The notes under the pieces are model-generated. The model worked only from the letters and a program-made list of their open reading frames with translations, had not been told where the DNA came from and did not search any database. This document shows, piece by piece, positions 49,399-59,200 of a stretch of 64,000 bases of DNA. Source of the DNA: Rikenellaceae bacterium. GTDB lineage: Bacteria > Bacteroidota > Bacteroidia > Bacteroidales > Rikenellaceae. Positions within the stretch are counted from its first letter, which is position 1. Each line of letters opens with the position of its first letter. The position numbers and the translations under genes are program-made. Location of the stretch: NCBI GenBank assembly GCA_015059715.1, contig SUZV01000001.1, positions 62,001-126,000 on the forward strand, read 5' to 3'.

Positions 49399-49884
49399 AT
49401 GAAACGACTGATTTACTTTTTGATGACTCTTGTAGGTTTTGGCATAACGGGCTGTGAAGGTGTAGATAAGATAGACTTTGGAACAGCAGCAGAGTATGGC
49501 TGTCCACACGTTAACTTCAGTCTTAAGGCGCGTGTTATCGACGAGGCTGGAACGCCGATTCAGGGTATCGAGGTGCGCCTAAAGGGGGATGATCGCTTCG
49601 ATAATAAGACTGGATTTTCGGACTATATGGGTAATATTGATGCCTATGGTAGTGTGTGGCCAGGGTCGCAGTACGAGGTGGTATTCGTAGATGATGATGG
49701 TGAGGCTAATGGCGGCCAGTTCGAGAGCATAGAACTTGATATCACCGACAAAGTTCGCCAAACCGACAAGGGTGATGACCGCTGGTATGATGGTAGCTAC
49801 ATAGCCGAACTTGGCGATGTGACTATGACGCTCGTGGCAGATGAGGGTGACGAGGAGAGTGTAGAGAACGAGACTGGGGAGTAA
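49399..49884 (+). CDS. radical SAM-associated putative lipoprotein, paralogue 2
   Basis: lipobox ITGCEG; GCPHVNFSLKARVIDEAGTPIQGIEV; FVDDDGEANGGQF. Confidence 0.82.
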   Translation: MKRLIYFLMTLVGFGITGCEGVDKIDFGTAAEYGCPHVNFSLKARVIDEAGTPIQGIEVRLKGDDRFDNKTGFSDYMGNIDAYGSVWPGSQYEVVFVDDDGEANGGQFESIELDITDKVRQTDKGDDRWYDGSYIAELGDVTMTLVADEGDEESVENETGE

Positions 49885-49886
49885 CT

Positions 49887-50306
49887 ATGCGTAGATTATC
49901 ACTATTATTTACTACCTTTGTGCTGCTTGTGGCTACAAGTTGCGAAGAGGCAACCTACAACGACAATCCGTACTACGTACTGTGGATCACGGCTACTGTT
50001 GTAGATGAGCAGGGCGAGCCTATTGAGGGCATATATGCCTATCCCGAGGGTGGAAACTTTGATGGGCGAGAGGGGTATACTAACTATTTAGGCAATATAG
50101 ATGCAAGTGCTCATCTAACGCCACGCCAACGTTGGGTAGTATGCTTCGAGGATGTAGATGGCTACCACAACCGAGGCCTCTATGAGAACACGATGGTTGA
50201 TATTACCGACAAGATCATAGTGCCGCATAAGCCAGATAGAGGGGGGTATACTGGTAGCACGTTTATCGAGATGGGTACAATAGTGTTAAAGAGATTAGCA
50301 GAGTAA
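49887..50306 (+). CDS. radical SAM-associated putative lipoprotein, paralogue 3 (divergent)
   Basis: lipobox ATSCEE; ATVVDEQGEPIEGI; FEDVDGYHNRGLY. Confidence 0.75.
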   Translation: MRRLSLLFTTFVLLVATSCEEATYNDNPYYVLWITATVVDEQGEPIEGIYAYPEGGNFDGREGYTNYLGNIDASAHLTPRQRWVVCFEDVDGYHNRGLYENTMVDITDKIIVPHKPDRGGYTGSTFIEMGTIVLKRLAE

Positions 50307-50334
50307 AAGGATTGATGTTGTAAATTTTGAGATT

Positions 50335-50715
50335 ATGTTAGGCAAGATTCTTACGCGACTATTTGCCCTATTTGGCTTCTCGCTTACGTGCGTGGCCTGC
50401 TATGGCACTATGTACGACGAGTATAACCCTCAATTCCTGGTCTCGGGACGTGTCGTGGATGGCGATGGTAAGCCCATAGAGGGTATCGAGGTGTCGAGTA
50501 ACAAGTGGACAATGACAGATAGCGAGGGTAGATTTCGCTTAGGCGTAAGTCATACAACCATACGAATCGAGGATGTCGATGGTGAGGAGAATGGTGGAGA
50601 GTTTGAGCCGCGCGAATTAAATATTCAAGATAGGTACTCATACGGCAACTACACCACCGACTTGGGCGATATAGAGCTTAAGCGTAAGGAGGATAAGGCC
50701 GAGGAGCATGAGTAA
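50335..50715 (+). CDS. radical SAM-associated putative lipoprotein, paralogue 4 (divergent)
   Basis: LTCVACYG; SGRVVDGDGKPIEGIEV; IEDVDGEENGGEF. Confidence 0.78.
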   Translation: MLGKILTRLFALFGFSLTCVACYGTMYDEYNPQFLVSGRVVDGDGKPIEGIEVSSNKWTMTDSEGRFRLGVSHTTIRIEDVDGEENGGEFEPRELNIQDRYSYGNYTTDLGDIELKRKEDKAEEHE

Positions 50716-50729
50716 TAACGAATTTTAAT

Positions 50730-51806
50730 ATGGGAAAACGTCTTGGAGTGCGCCAATGGGTGGCACTAAAACTATTCAAGAAGCTACGACAGATACGTCG
50801 CGATGAGCACGAGCTAAATACCCTATTCTGGGAGTGTACGTTGCGTTGTAACCTCCAGTGCCGCCACTGCGGTAGCGACTGCAAAGTAGATACCACGCTT
50901 ACGGATATGCCAGCAAAGGAGTTCTTCCGAGTGCTCGACAACGAGATTACGCCCAACGTAAACCCCAATAAGGTGCTCATAATACTCTCGGGTGGCGAGG
51001 TATTGGTGCGCAAGGACCTTGAAGATATAGGCATCAACCTCTATCGTCGTGGATACCCCTGGGGTATGGTGTCGAATGGCTTGGCCCTGACACGCCGCCG
51101 TCTTGACTCACTGATTAAGGCTGGCCTGCACACCATAACCATCTCGCTCGATGGCTTCGAGGAGCAGCACTACCACATACGTCAGAACAAGGAGAGCTTT
51201 AGGTGTGCTGTAGAGGCTGTGCGCATGGTATCGGCCGATAAGGAGCTTGTCTCGGATGTCGTCACCTGCGTAACCCCAGCCCTGCTGCCTCGTCTTGGGG
51301 AGTTCAAGGAGTTCCTATACTCGCTCGGTGTGCGCCACTGGAGACTCTTTACCATCTTCCCCGTAGGACGTGCGGCAACAGACCCATCGTTGCAGCTTAA
51401 CGACGAGGAGTTTACCTACGTGATGCAGTTTATCGAGGAGTGTCGTAAGGAGGGGCGTGTAATGGCATCGTATGGGTGCGAGGGCTTCCTCGGAGGCTAC
51501 GAGATGCGCGTGCGCCAGAATCCCTTTGAGTGTCATGCTGGCGTGGGTGTCGCCTCGATACGTGTTAATGGCGACATCTCGGGTTGCACCTCTGTAAGGG
51601 CAAACTTCACACAGGGTAATATATATAAGGATAACTTCTGGGATGTGTGGCAAAACCGCTTCGAGAAGTTCCGCAACCGCGCTTGGGCAAAGAAGGGTAA
51701 GTGTGCCGACTGCAAGATGTGGCAGTACTGCGAGGGTAACGGTATGCACCTCTACGATGATGACGAGAATCTGCTCGTGTGCCACTACCAGCGTATAGTA
51801 CGTTAG
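50730..51806 (+). CDS. radical SAM/SPASM protein of the rSAM/lipoprotein system (TIGR04133-like)
   Basis: 358 aa; FWECTLRCNLQCRHCGSDC rSAM motif; C-terminal SPASM-type cysteines (NGDISGCTSV, CADCKMWQYCEGNGMHLY). Confidence 0.88.
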   Translation: MGKRLGVRQWVALKLFKKLRQIRRDEHELNTLFWECTLRCNLQCRHCGSDCKVDTTLTDMPAKEFFRVLDNEITPNVNPNKVLIILSGGEVLVRKDLEDIGINLYRRGYPWGMVSNGLALTRRRLDSLIKAGLHTITISLDGFEEQHYHIRQNKESFRCAVEAVRMVSADKELVSDVVTCVTPALLPRLGEFKEFLYSLGVRHWRLFTIFPVGRAATDPSLQLNDEEFTYVMQFIEECRKEGRVMASYGCEGFLGGYEMRVRQNPFECHAGVGVASIRVNGDISGCTSVRANFTQGNIYKDNFWDVWQNRFEKFRNRAWAKKGKCADCKMWQYCEGNGMHLYDDDENLLVCHYQRIVR

Positions 51807-51873
51807 CTTACGACTCTTCTTGGGGCTCTGTAAGCTTACAGAGCTTATAGGGCAGGTAGGGGCATTAAAATAT

Positions 51874-52704
51874 CTATTTTTGCCGAAGAACCCTCTTTCG
51901 TTTCAATATCAAAGCGAGCATAAGACGAAGGTTGGGAATCTGTCCAAAGCAGTTGGACATCTCCATAGCCATCTGGTAGTGTATCATATCCCTCTTGTCG
52001 AGCAGCCGTTGCTTGGAGAACTCAATGGCGTTGTTTATATTGCCGTAGCCAAACTCGATGAGTAGCTTCGGGACTGAACGGCGGCTGCGGTATGTCGAGA
52101 GGGTGGCAAGTATTACCGAGATAGCGGCAATAGAGTAGTCGTCCAGATGCTCGTAATCGGAGAATATCCTATGGTGGTGGCTAAAGAGCGGTGTGGAGTA
52201 CTCCGTTGAGGGTCTATGCTCTGTGTGGTGTTTGCCTAAGGCATCTATATCGATGAGGTACATCTTATCGCCGTTGACGATGATGTTGTCGGGCGATATG
52301 TCGCTATGTGTATACCCTTTGGTAAGTATCGTATAGGCCAAGGTGTCGAAGGCTCGACTGAGACTCTTATAGTTACAATCGTCGTCGAGAAGAATATCCG
52401 TCAGGGTCTCGCCCTCAATCCACTCGGCAAAGGCGACATCTACATATATGGCGTGACCCGATATTGAGGGGATAAGAAGGGCCTCCTTAATGTACGATGT
52501 GCCGTATGAGGGTTGTTGTCGCGAGCAGGGTCTATAGTAGCACTTCAACGACTTGTCACCCTCGATGCCCTTAATAGAGCACCGAGCGATGACAGAGGTG
52601 TTGCCTACAACAATACTATCCCTATCTATCTCTATATCACCAACCGTGTCGATGTAGATGGGCGAGTGTCGCAGGTAGTTGACAATATCAACCGAAGTGA
52701 CCAT
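51874..52704 (-). CDS. protein-kinase-like / LPS-core-kinase-like protein
   Basis: 276 aa; YTHSDISPDNIIVNGDKMYLIDIDALG (HxDxxxxN and D-x-D kinase motifs). Confidence 0.7.
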   Translation of the reverse strand: MVTSVDIVNYLRHSPIYIDTVGDIEIDRDSIVVGNTSVIARCSIKGIEGDKSLKCYYRPCSRQQPSYGTSYIKEALLIPSISGHAIYVDVAFAEWIEGETLTDILLDDDCNYKSLSRAFDTLAYTILTKGYTHSDISPDNIIVNGDKMYLIDIDALGKHHTEHRPSTEYSTPLFSHHHRIFSDYEHLDDYSIAAISVILATLSTYRSRRSVPKLLIEFGYGNINNAIEFSKQRLLDKRDMIHYQMAMEMSNCFGQIPNLRLMLALILKRKRVLRQK

Positions 52705-52727
52705 AGGCCTCTTTTGGCTGCTTATAG

Positions 52728-54182
52728 CTATGCTATGCGCTTAAGAAGCTCTACGAGGAGTCGCCAGAACTTATCTACAGTAGCAATCTCCAAACGCTCG
52801 TCAGGCGAGTGAACACCGCGAAGTGTTGGACCAAACGACACCATCTCAAGGTGTGGATACTTCTCAAGGAAGAGTCCGCACTCAAGGCCTGCGTGTATAG
52901 CACGAACCTTAGGCTCGGCATCGAAGAGGTCGCGGTAGCACTGAACGGTCTCGGTGAGAAGCTTAGACTCGGGGTTAGGTGCCCAGCCAGGGTAGCCATC
53001 CGAGTGCTCTACGTCGAAGCCCGAGAGGTAGAAGGCCGACTCAACAGTCTGTGCGGCATAGAGCTTAGCACTCTCGACTGAGGAACGCTGCGATGTGGTT
53101 ACCTTAATCTCCTCATCCTCGGTGTTAAACTTTACCGATGCAAGGTTCGACGATGTCTCAACAAGGCCTGGCATGGCAAACGACATTCCGAGGACTCCGT
53201 TAGGAAGACCGACAAGAGTCAAGAGCAGGTAGCACAGGTCGTCATTCGATATCACCTTCTCGGGTGTCGTTGCGTCGGTAACCGTAAAGCGCATGCGTGG
53301 CTCGGTGTGCTTAAACTCCTCCATCATCATCTGGCCAAACTCCAAATAACGCTCCTCGAAGTCCTCAACCTCGGCAGAGGGGACACCTACGATGGCATAG
53401 GCCTCGCGTGGTATAGCGTTACGAAGGTTACCACCGTTGAACTCGGCAAGTGCAACCTGGAACTTGTCGATAGCGTTGTAGAGGAAGCGTGCCATAAGCT
53501 TGTTTGAGTTGGCACGACCCTTGTCGATGTCGTCGCCCGAGTGGCCACCGAGAAGGTCGCCTATCTCCAAGCGTACGAAGGTGTAGCCCTCGGGGCTTGG
53601 CTCGCTCTCGTAGTTGAGCGTAGCTACGGTGTCGATACCACCAGCACAGCCGATGAATATCTCGCCCTCATCCTCCGAGTCGAGGTTTACAAGATATTTA
53701 CCTGTGAGCATACCCTCGCCCAGACCAAAGGCTCCTGTAAGGCCTGTCTCCTCGTCAACAGTGAAGAGTGCCTCGATAGCGGGGTGTTCAAGCGTGGTGT
53801 CGAGAAGCACGGCAAGGGCTGCTGCCATGCCGATACCGCAGTCGGCACCGAGAGTAGTGCCCTCGGCCTTAACCCACTCGCCATCAATCTTTGTGCGTAT
53901 AGGGTCATTCTCGAAGTCGAACTCAACGTTTGAGTTCTTCTCGCACACCATATCCATGTGTGACTGAAGAATCACTGCTGGGCGAGACTCGTAGCCTGCG
54001 GTTGCTGGCTTACGCATAACGACGTTGCCCGTCTGGTCTGTCTGGTACTCGATATTATGTCGCTGGGCAAACTCTATAAGCCAAGCGATTATTTTTGCCT
54101 CCTTCTTCGATGGGCGTGGTACGCGAGTGATGTCATCAAACTGCTCCCAGATAAGTTTAGGTTCTAAATCACGAATAGTCAT
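52728..54182 (-). CDS. pepD: aminoacyl-histidine dipeptidase (M20 family)
   Basis: 484 aa; LQSHMDMVCEKN, TLGADCGIGMAAALA, FTVDEETGLTGAFGL. Confidence 0.95.
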   Translation of the reverse strand: MTIRDLEPKLIWEQFDDITRVPRPSKKEAKIIAWLIEFAQRHNIEYQTDQTGNVVMRKPATAGYESRPAVILQSHMDMVCEKNSNVEFDFENDPIRTKIDGEWVKAEGTTLGADCGIGMAAALAVLLDTTLEHPAIEALFTVDEETGLTGAFGLGEGMLTGKYLVNLDSEDEGEIFIGCAGGIDTVATLNYESEPSPEGYTFVRLEIGDLLGGHSGDDIDKGRANSNKLMARFLYNAIDKFQVALAEFNGGNLRNAIPREAYAIVGVPSAEVEDFEERYLEFGQMMMEEFKHTEPRMRFTVTDATTPEKVISNDDLCYLLLTLVGLPNGVLGMSFAMPGLVETSSNLASVKFNTEDEEIKVTTSQRSSVESAKLYAAQTVESAFYLSGFDVEHSDGYPGWAPNPESKLLTETVQCYRDLFDAEPKVRAIHAGLECGLFLEKYPHLEMVSFGPTLRGVHSPDERLEIATVDKFWRLLVELLKRIA

Positions 54183-54248
54183 AATTCTTTATGGTTTAAG
54201 TAGTTATTATTATATTGTGTTTGCTATTTATTGCTATTTGTGTCGCAG

Positions 54249-55340
54249 CTATTCTTCTCTTCCGTCGTTATCATTATGCTCGAAGAGGTGTATGCCACGC
54301 AGGAGTGGGTTGCGCCTATCGAGAATCAGTAGCTCGATAATGAGCAGTAGCAAGCCTACGCCCAAGAACCACTGATACTGCTCGTCGTACTCCTCGAAGC
54401 TTAGATGTGTAAGCTCGACGGCCTCCATCTGGTCAAGACGTGCGATAATCTCCTCAAGGCCGAAGCTATCGTTGCGTGAACGGGTATATATACCCCCTGT
54501 AGCCTCGGTAATCTGCTGCAAAAGCTCCTCTCCAAGCTTGGTGATGACCATCTTGCCATCCTCATCCTCGATATGTCTGCCGTCAATCTTCAGAGGTACA
54601 CCCTCGGGCGTGCCGATACCTATGGCGCAGACCATAACACCCTCGCGCTGTGCCATCTCGATAGCCTTCTGGCTATGCTGGTCGTGAGCCTCGCCATCGG
54701 TGATGAGTATGACCACACGACTATTGCTGCTCTGCGTGGTGCTTGTAAACGATAGAAGGGCGACCTCTAAGGCCTTGCCGATATCTGTGCCCTGCTCGGC
54801 GATAAGCTCAGGTGAGAGACGCTTCGTGACAGCCTCAGCCATCTTATAGTCGCCTGTAATAGGTAGTAGCACCTCGGGCTCATCGGCAAAGGCCACGATA
54901 CCTATGCGGTCCTCGTTCATGCTCTCTAATAGTCGTGTAATGGCGTAGCGTGTGCGTGCCATACGGCTGGGGGTGACATCCTCGGCAAGCATCGAGTTCG
55001 ACACGTCGACAAGGAGGAGTATCTCACGGCCACTGCTCTCCACTTGTCGCAGCTTCGAGCCTGTCTGTGGGCGTGCTAAGGCCAGGACCATAAAGCCAAG
55101 AGCGAGGCATAGTAGCGTTATCTTTATCCATCCACGCGACGATGAGTAGTCTGCCATAAGGGCCCTAAGGGTATTCTCGTTGCCAAACTTGCGTAGCTTG
55201 CGTCGCGTGTAGAGCCTCAGCATCCAGTAGAGCAGGGGCAGCGCAGCAACGACGATAAGTAGCCATAGCCACTCTCGCTGGGCAAAGATAAATATGTTTG
55301 TTTCAATCATAATATCATCCGTTATCGTTATTTCTACCAC
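54249..55340 (-). CDS. VWA-domain protein, BatB-like
   Basis: 363 aa; LLLVDVSNSMLAEDVTPSRMARTR, TDGEAHD. Confidence 0.9.
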   Translation of the reverse strand: MVEITITDDIMIETNIFIFAQREWLWLLIVVAALPLLYWMLRLYTRRKLRKFGNENTLRALMADYSSSRGWIKITLLCLALGFMVLALARPQTGSKLRQVESSGREILLLVDVSNSMLAEDVTPSRMARTRYAITRLLESMNEDRIGIVAFADEPEVLLPITGDYKMAEAVTKRLSPELIAEQGTDIGKALEVALLSFTSTTQSSNSRVVILITDGEAHDQHSQKAIEMAQREGVMVCAIGIGTPEGVPLKIDGRHIEDEDGKMVITKLGEELLQQITEATGGIYTRSRNDSFGLEEIIARLDQMEAVELTHLSFEEYDEQYQWFLGVGLLLLIIELLILDRRNPLLRGIHLFEHNDNDGREE

Positions 55341-56335
55341 TATGGTAGCCTATTGAGCACTATGCGAGCTATGATAAACTCGGCGGCAAGAAGTAGTAGT
55401 GATAAGAGCAACCAATAGGCGAAGTGCTCCTCGTAGGAGGTGTAGTTTGTCACCTGTACCTTACTCTTCTCTAACTCGTTAATCTGCTGGTATATGCTCC
55501 TTAGTGCCTCGTTGTCGTTAGCGCGGAAATATTGGCCCGAAGTCTTTGAGGCTATATCCCTAAGTAGCTCTTCGTCAATCTCGACATCGGCCATAACGTA
55601 TGTTATATTGCCAAACATATCCTGCGCGGGCATCGGAGCCTTGTCGCGGCTGCCTACGCCTATGGTGTAGACCTTAATGCCAAGGTCGCGAGCTATCTCA
55701 GCAGCCATGATTGGCGATATCTGTCCTCGGTTGTTGATACCATCGGTCATCAGTACCACAACTTTAGATTTCGCGCCACTCTCACGCAGACGGTTTATTG
55801 CCGTTGCCAAGCCATTGCCTATAGCCGTACCATCGTCGACAACACCACTACGCAGTCGCGAGAGCATAGTGCCCACAGCCGCCTGGTCCGAGGTGAGAGG
55901 ACACTGCGTAAAGGCCTCACCAGCGAAGGCAACAACAGAGATGCGGTCGCCTGTACGCTCCGAAGTAAACTCTGTGGCGAGCTGCTTGGCCGCCGTAAGT
56001 CGGTCTGGGATAAAGTCGCGAGCCAACATCGAGCTCGATATATCCATCGCTATGACGATATCGATACCCTCGGTTGTTGTTTCGCTCTGGTTGTGAACCT
56101 CTACGGGGCGTGCTAAGGCCACGATGGCGGCAGCTATGGCCATAAGGCGCAGCACAACGGGTATGTGGCGCAACCAGTATCGTAGCGTGCGTGGTGCGCG
56201 CCCTGTTGCGGCCGAGACCCTAAGCGTAGCACCTCGGCGGCCTGCGAAGATATAGTATATCGCCAGCAGCGGCAGTGCTATGAGTAGTAGCAGAATATAT
56301 GGATTTAAAAACTGCATAATGTCGTGTATTACCAA
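55340..56335 (-). CDS. VWA-domain protein, BatA-like
   Basis: 331 aa; IVIAMDISSSMLARDFIPDRL, MTDGINNRGQISP. Confidence 0.92.
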   Translation of the reverse strand: MVIHDIMQFLNPYILLLLIALPLLAIYYIFAGRRGATLRVSAATGRAPRTLRYWLRHIPVVLRLMAIAAAIVALARPVEVHNQSETTTEGIDIVIAMDISSSMLARDFIPDRLTAAKQLATEFTSERTGDRISVVAFAGEAFTQCPLTSDQAAVGTMLSRLRSGVVDDGTAIGNGLATAINRLRESGAKSKVVVLMTDGINNRGQISPIMAAEIARDLGIKVYTIGVGSRDKAPMPAQDMFGNITYVMADVEIDEELLRDIASKTSGQYFRANDNEALRSIYQQINELEKSKVQVTNYTSYEEHFAYWLLLSLLLLAAEFIIARIVLNRLP

Positions 56336-57183
56336 TTCTTCTTACCTGGGATGACTACGCCCCTCTTCTTATCCTTGAGCTTATCCTGAGTCTTATCCTC
56401 CTCGGCCTGTATAGCGTCAAGCATACGCTCCTTATCGCTATTTAGCTCGCGTGGCTCGTTACCACTCTGCTCCTCCTTATCCTCGGGATTATCCTTAGGC
56501 TCCTGTTTAGAGGTATTCTCGTCGTCGCGATTCTCATCCTGCGGCTTTTTGTCCTGATTATTCTCCGAGTTTTGCTCCTGCTCCTGATTCTGATTCTGAT
56601 TCTGGTTGTTTTGCCCCTCCTGCTGATTATCCTGATTTTGGTTGTTATTCTGGTTCTGCTGCTCTTGATTCTGTTGTTGCTGACGCTTCTGGTCTACGAT
56701 GCGCTTCGTAAGCACGTAGTCATACTTGGTCTCCCTATCCTCGGGGTTTAGGCGCAACGATTCGCGGAAGGCGTTGAGCGCAGCCTCGTACCTCTCCTCG
56801 CTAAAGAGGCTCTCGCCAAGGTTGCGCAGCACCTCGGCACGTTGTGCATCGCTAAGCAGCGTGTCAGCAGCTATCTGCTCGTAGTAGCTAAACGTAGTCT
56901 CGGCCTTAAGCGTCGAGTCCTGAGGATTTGTGCGACGCACCTGATGGTGGGCATTAGCGCGGTTATAGAGTGCCTCGTAGCTTGTCGAGTCGTGCTCCAA
57001 GGCCTCGTTATAGCGGTTGAGGCTGGTGCGGTAGTTGCGTTTGCTAAAGCTGCTGTTACCCTGACGGACAAGACCGCGCTCACGTAGGTACTGAGCTTTT
57101 GACTCCGTAGTGCTACACACAAAGAGTAGTACGGCCAGAAACACAATGCCTATATATTTGTTATATAATACGTTCTTAGTCAT
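56329..57183 (-). CDS. TPR protein with N/Q-rich linker, BatC-like
   Basis: 284 aa; TPR units then QQQQNQEQQNQNNNQNQDNQQ low-complexity tract. Confidence 0.8.
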   Translation of the reverse strand: MTKNVLYNKYIGIVFLAVLLFVCSTTESKAQYLRERGLVRQGNSSFSKRNYRTSLNRYNEALEHDSTSYEALYNRANAHHQVRRTNPQDSTLKAETTFSYYEQIAADTLLSDAQRAEVLRNLGESLFSEERYEAALNAFRESLRLNPEDRETKYDYVLTKRIVDQKRQQQQNQEQQNQNNNQNQDNQQEGQNNQNQNQNQEQEQNSENNQDKKPQDENRDDENTSKQEPKDNPEDKEEQSGNEPRELNSDKERMLDAIQAEEDKTQDKLKDKKRGVVIPGKKNW

Positions 57184-58319
57184 TATTCACCAATTTTTAC
57201 CTCTGTGATGATGTCGCGCTTATCATCCTTGTGCTCCTCTTGAAGCTTAGTATTTTCGACAAAGTAGTAGGCGCGCGTGTAGTTCTTCTCGTTCTCCTCG
57301 GCCTCGGGCTGCGCCTTGGCAAACTTAACAAGGTCCGAAGTCTGAAGTATCTCGATAAGGTCGCTGCGGCTATCTCGTGGCATCTCCACGTCGCGCAACA
57401 TGGCTATAACCTCACCCGTAGTCTTATCCAATGCCCCTATGTTCCAGCGGCCATCGATATATACCTTGAGTATTGACGAGAGGGCTGTGTAATACTGCTT
57501 ATATCTGCCATTCTGCCATAGCTTGCGGTGGCCAAGCTCCTCAAGTGCCTTGATGGCGACAACATGGGGTGGTAGCTTAGGCTCTGGCTTGATGACTCTC
57601 TGTTGAGGCCTGCGATGGCGTAGATAGTGGACTACGGCCCATACAAGGAGTGCCAAGATGATAAGAGCTATGCCTGCGTAGGCGGCGTAGTCGCGTATCT
57701 CGGCAAAGCGGAACGGAAGGTCCTTCTGGGCATATAGACCCTCATCCTTGAGCTTCGACATAGCCAGCTCGCTATCCACACCAAAGCCCTGCTCGGATTG
57801 AGGGTCGGCCTTGAGGAATAGTGTGGTGTCGAGCTCAGCGTAGCCAAGCACGCTCAGGTGTAGCGTCTCGTCGGCATAGAGGGTGTCGGGCGTTTCGCGG
57901 TTCTTCTCGAAGTAGAGTATCGCTGGGCGCATAGGTATCGAGCCTGTCTCCATAGGTGCAAGGAGGTATCGCTTGCGCAGGCGCAGGCGGCGACCATCTA
58001 CCTCGATGGTATCTATCGGGTAGTCCTCGATAAGCTCAAAGATGTTCTCGTTGTAGCTCTCGTACTTCGACATTGCGAGCTTCTGCTTTGCTATCTCGGC
58101 ACGCTGCTTGCTATCGAGGCCTCCGCTAAAGTCGGGAATGCCGATATTCGTGGCGCGATCCTTATCTATCTCTATGATATACTCCACGCGGTCGCCTACC
58201 TCGATGCTGTCTGTGGTGAAGCGGCCTGTGATGGTAGGCTGCTCGGCACGTAGCTCTATGGCGGTAGCCACGAAGCATAGTAGCGTGGCGACGTGTGATA
58301 TGATGCGCGTTAATCTCAT
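57183..58319 (-). CDS. BatD-like N-terminal region / DUF4381-like membrane protein
   Basis: 378 aa; signal peptide, GRFTTDSIEVGDRVEYIIEIDKD, TM, cytosolic helical domain. Confidence 0.7.
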   Translation of the reverse strand: MRLTRIISHVATLLCFVATAIELRAEQPTITGRFTTDSIEVGDRVEYIIEIDKDRATNIGIPDFSGGLDSKQRAEIAKQKLAMSKYESYNENIFELIEDYPIDTIEVDGRRLRLRKRYLLAPMETGSIPMRPAILYFEKNRETPDTLYADETLHLSVLGYAELDTTLFLKADPQSEQGFGVDSELAMSKLKDEGLYAQKDLPFRFAEIRDYAAYAGIALIILALLVWAVVHYLRHRRPQQRVIKPEPKLPPHVVAIKALEELGHRKLWQNGRYKQYYTALSSILKVYIDGRWNIGALDKTTGEVIAMLRDVEMPRDSRSDLIEILQTSDLVKFAKAQPEAEENEKNYTRAYYFVENTKLQEEHKDDKRDIITEVKIGE

Positions 58320-59200
58320 CGTTTCTTAAACATCTTTAACAGTTCTACTACGTAGTCGCCATCGGTAGCCACTTCGGCCTTGTCTATGCGGTTGTGGCTC
58401 AGCAGTTGCGACATAGCCCTATCGCGGCTGTCGTAGCTGTCGCGCCAAAACTCCCTTACGCGGCGTGATGAGGTGTCAAGCCACATGCGCTCGCCACTCT
58501 CGGCATCCTCAACCTCGATGATGCCCACATCGGGAAGCTCCCTATCGCGCTTGTCGTAGACGTGTATGGCCATAATGTCGTGCTTCGACGAGGCAATCTT
58601 GATGGCATCATCGAGCTTCGACATGTCGCTCTGGCTATTTATAAGGTCCGAGAGCAGGAATGTCGTGGTGCGTTTCTTATTCACACCGACAAGGTAGCGC
58701 AGAGGCTCCGAGAGGTTGGTGCCCTGCCCCGAGGGCTTAAAGCTTACCAGCTCGCGGATAATCATCAGTATATGGCTACGCCCCTTCTTCGGAGGTATGA
58801 ACTTCTCTACGCGGTCCGAAAAGAGTATGCACCCCACCTTATCGTTGTTCGTGGCTGCCGAGAAGGCGAGCGTGGCGGCAATCTCGGTGATAAGGCTCTT
58901 CTTGGTGAGCTCCTCGGAGCCGAACATACGCGAGGGCGAGACATCGACCAAGAGCATCATCGTCAGCTCGCGCTCCTCCTCGTAGACCTTCACATGTGCG
59001 CGGTGTGCGCGGGCTGTGACGTTCCAGTCAATATCGCGTATATCATCGCCTGGGCGATACTCTCGAACCTCGGCAAATGACATACCGCGACCTCGAAAGG
59101 CCGTGTGGTACTTACCTGCGAAGATTTCGTTTGAGAGGCCGCGGGTCTTAATCTCTATGCGTCTTACGCGCTTGAGTATGTCCTCGTCGCTGTAGTGCAT
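58316..59200 (-). CDS. DUF58 domain protein
   Basis: 294 aa; GRGMSFAEVREYRPGDDIRDIDWNVTARAHRAHVKVYEEERE. Confidence 0.95.
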   Translation of the reverse strand: MHYSDEDILKRVRRIEIKTRGLSNEIFAGKYHTAFRGRGMSFAEVREYRPGDDIRDIDWNVTARAHRAHVKVYEEERELTMMLLVDVSPSRMFGSEELTKKSLITEIAATLAFSAATNNDKVGCILFSDRVEKFIPPKKGRSHILMIIRELVSFKPSGQGTNLSEPLRYLVGVNKKRTTTFLLSDLINSQSDMSKLDDAIKIASSKHDIMAIHVYDKRDRELPDVGIIEVEDAESGERMWLDTSSRRVREFWRDSYDSRDRAMSQLLSHNRIDKAEVATDGDYVVELLKMFKKR

